From NCBI GenBank assembly GCA_023411445.1, contig JAEYOT010000451.1, forward strand, positions 1 through 6,032: a DNA stretch of 6,032 nucleotides, in the 5' to 3' direction. Shown piece after piece: positions 4,821-6,032 of the stretch. The notes beneath the pieces are model-generated. The model made no database searches and was not told the origin of the DNA. It saw nothing but the letters and a program-made list of their open reading frames with translations. The first letter of the stretch is position 1, and each line of letters starts with the position of its first letter. The position numbers were made by a program, and so were the translations under genes. The DNA comes from Pseudomonadota bacterium (GTDB taxonomy: Bacteria > Myxococcota_A > Polyangia > Polyangiales > Polyangiaceae).

Positions 4821-6032
4821 TGGCCCCGCGCATCCTCGCTCCGGGCACCATGCTGTCGGGGCGATACCGGCTCGCCGAAGTGATCGGTGAGAGCGACCTG
4901 AGCATCGTGTACGCCGCGCAAGACGTGCGCGGACCAGCCCAGGTCGCGCTCAAGATCTTCGACGCCAGCGTGATGAGCCGCGTGGCCGCGCTGTCCGAGT
5001 ACCAGGCGCAGGCCAGGCAAGCGTCGGGCCTGGGCGTGGAAGGTATCGCGCGCGCCTACGACTTCGGGATCGACGCGAACACGGGCTTGGCGTTCAGCAC
5101 CGCCGAGCGCATCTCCTGGTCCTCGCTGGATCGGCGGGTGCTCGCCAGCGGTCCGCTCGGCGCGGTGGACCTGAGCCGCGCGCTGTCCGTGCTGGCACGT
5201 GCGCTGGACGCCGCGCACGCAGCGCGCCTGCTGCACCGCGACCTAAAGCCGCAGAACGTGTTCATCTCGCCGGACAATGCGGAGTGGGTCCGCTTGACGG
5301 ACTTCGGCGTGAGCGCGGTGCGGCGCGGCGCGCCCGAGGCCATGGGCTGGGGCGGGCCTCCGGGCTACACACCACCCGACGCCGTGGACGCAGCCTCGCC
5401 AGGCTCACCGGGCGCCGATCTCTTCGCGCTCGGCGTGATCGCCTTCTTCGCGCTGACGCGCGGCACGCCGTTCCGCTCGCTACGCTCGCCCACCTTCGAC
5501 GCCAACCAGCACTGGGCCGAGCTGAATCAGCCCACCCACCCGATCAGTGAACGCGCCAAGGAGATCGGGGTGGCGTTGGATCCGGCCTTCGATCCCTGGT
5601 TTGCGCGAGCGCTGGCGCTCGCACCGCAAGAGCGCTTCCGCAGCGCGAGCGAGATGGCGCGCGAGCTTGCCACGATCGCAGAGAGCGTGGCGGCGCGTGG
5701 CGGAGGAGGCCCGCGTTCCATTCCGGGCATCGCTGCGGCCATCGCGCAGCCGCTGGTGTTTCAACCGGAGCCTTCGCCTGCCACTCTCGGTTTGCCGCCG
5801 AGCGCAGCGCCGGCGCCTCGTCCCAACGATCTGTCCGCCACCGTCGCCGAAGAGTCGCTCGGTTTCCTGGCGCAGCCGCAGCCGGCGCAGCCCCAGCCGC
5901 CGTCGCCGTCGCCGCCGCCGTCGCAAGCCCAGCCTGCTCCCGCGAAGAAGCCGAGCCAAGCGTCGCGCTTGCCGTTGTTCATCGGCCTCGGCGCGCTCCT
6001 GCTCGCGGGCGTCGCGTTCGGTGGCTATGCCG
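4820..6032 (+). CDS. Hanks-type Ser/Thr protein kinase with C-terminal membrane anchor (incomplete at right edge)
   Basis: 404 codons are present before the window ends. The kinase domain covers about residues 10-288. Conserved: the subdomain II lysine K45 (VALKIF), the catalytic loop HRDLKPQN (139-146, base D141), the metal-binding DFG (161-163), the alpha-F Asp D200 in DLFALGV, and R272 in PQERFRS. Changed: the glycine loop GxGxxGxV reads G23-E-S-D-L-S-I-V, the alpha-C Glu aligns with Q64 (YQAQARQ), and the GTPxYMAPE segment reads GPPGYTPPD. The activation segment is short and its only hydroxyl residue before that block is S165. A Pro/Gln/Ser-rich linker (about 311-380) leads to a hydrophobic helix from L384 (LPLFIGLGALLLAGVAFGGY) that runs to the edge. 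The ATG overlaps the lipoprotein stop (TGATG), with GGGG 6 nt upstream as a ribosome binding site. Whether it is active, weak or a pseudokinase cannot be settled from sequence. Confidence 0.88.
   Translation, partial: MAPRILAPGTMLSGRYRLAEVIGESDLSIVYAAQDVRGPAQVALKIFDASVMSRVAALSEYQAQARQASGLGVEGIARAYDFGIDANTGLAFSTAERISWSSLDRRVLASGPLGAVDLSRALSVLARALDAAHAARLLHRDLKPQNVFISPDNAEWVRLTDFGVSAVRRGAPEAMGWGGPPGYTPPDAVDAASPGSPGADLFALGVIAFFALTRGTPFRSLRSPTFDANQHWAELNQPTHPISERAKEIGVALDPAFDPWFARALALAPQERFRSASEMARELATIAESVAARGGGGPRSIPGIAAAIAQPLVFQPEPSPATLGLPPSAAPAPRPNDLSATVAEESLGFLAQPQPAQPQPPSPSPPPSQAQPAPAKKPSQASRLPLFIGLGALLLAGVAFGGYA

Noticed and set aside
4415..5236. A long minus-strand open frame (273 codons) across the lipoprotein/kinase junction
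   Set aside because: It is antisense to two genes with clear lipoprotein and kinase motifs. Its translation is rich in Arg, His and Ala with no domain, as expected for a shadow frame in GC-rich DNA.
5480..5959. Minus-strand open frame (159 codons) with an Arg/Leu-rich N-terminus
   Set aside because: It is antisense to the kinase C-lobe and Pro/Gln linker. The Arg/Gly/Leu repeats simply mirror the proline-rich codons.

Overview
The window is GC-rich (coding regions look like roughly two-thirds G+C) and has the gene style of a myxobacterium, probably of the Sorangium/Polyangium type. This is inferred from a Hanks-type Ser/Thr kinase with a C-terminal membrane anchor, a lipoprotein with a polyproline linker, a secreted TPR/PEGA-like protein, a LysM plus M15-like protein with a Pro/Ala/Thr tail, a small basic winged-helix protein with a Gly/Arg linker, and a near-consensus sigma-54 promoter. 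No mobile element, tRNA, rRNA or CRISPR array was seen.

Layout. Positions 1-80 (minus) hold the first 26 residues of a lipoprotein. It sits 5 nt downstream of a 220-codon secreted protein (86-748, minus), so the two look like one operon. A 403-nt non-coding stretch (749-1151) follows and is the richest regulatory region in the window. It carries a strong sigma-54 -24/-12 element (836-852) pointing at the minus operon. It also carries a 6-bp hairpin at the predicted 5' end of that transcript, TGCG repeats at exact 10-bp spacing, and eight GACAC/GTGTC pentamers within 259 nt, five or six of them where enhancer-binding-protein sites usually lie. At its right end, a TTGACA-17-TACAGC promoter would start transcription exactly on the ATG of the small winged-helix gene (1152-1577, plus), which has no Shine-Dalgarno sequence.

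A strong hairpin (1600-1624) lies between the convergent winged-helix gene and the TPR/PEGA-like gene (1646-2713, minus). That gene diverges from the LysM/M15-like gene (2840-4069, plus) across a 126-nt AT-richer gap containing a perfect 8+8 bp inverted repeat and a TATTAT -10. A short gap leads to a proline-rich lipoprotein (4140-4820) that overlaps the start of a Ser/Thr kinase by one base (TGATG). The kinase runs off the right edge just as its membrane helix begins.

Together the genes point to cell-envelope biology: exported proteins, lipoproteins, a peptidoglycan-binding putative hydrolase and a membrane kinase. The most notable observations are the sigma-54 promoter with its repeat cluster, the apparently leaderless winged-helix gene, the divergent operator-like palindrome, and a kinase that keeps HRD and DFG but has lost the glycine loop, the alpha-C glutamate and the APE motif. 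No complete new multi-gene system could be demonstrated.
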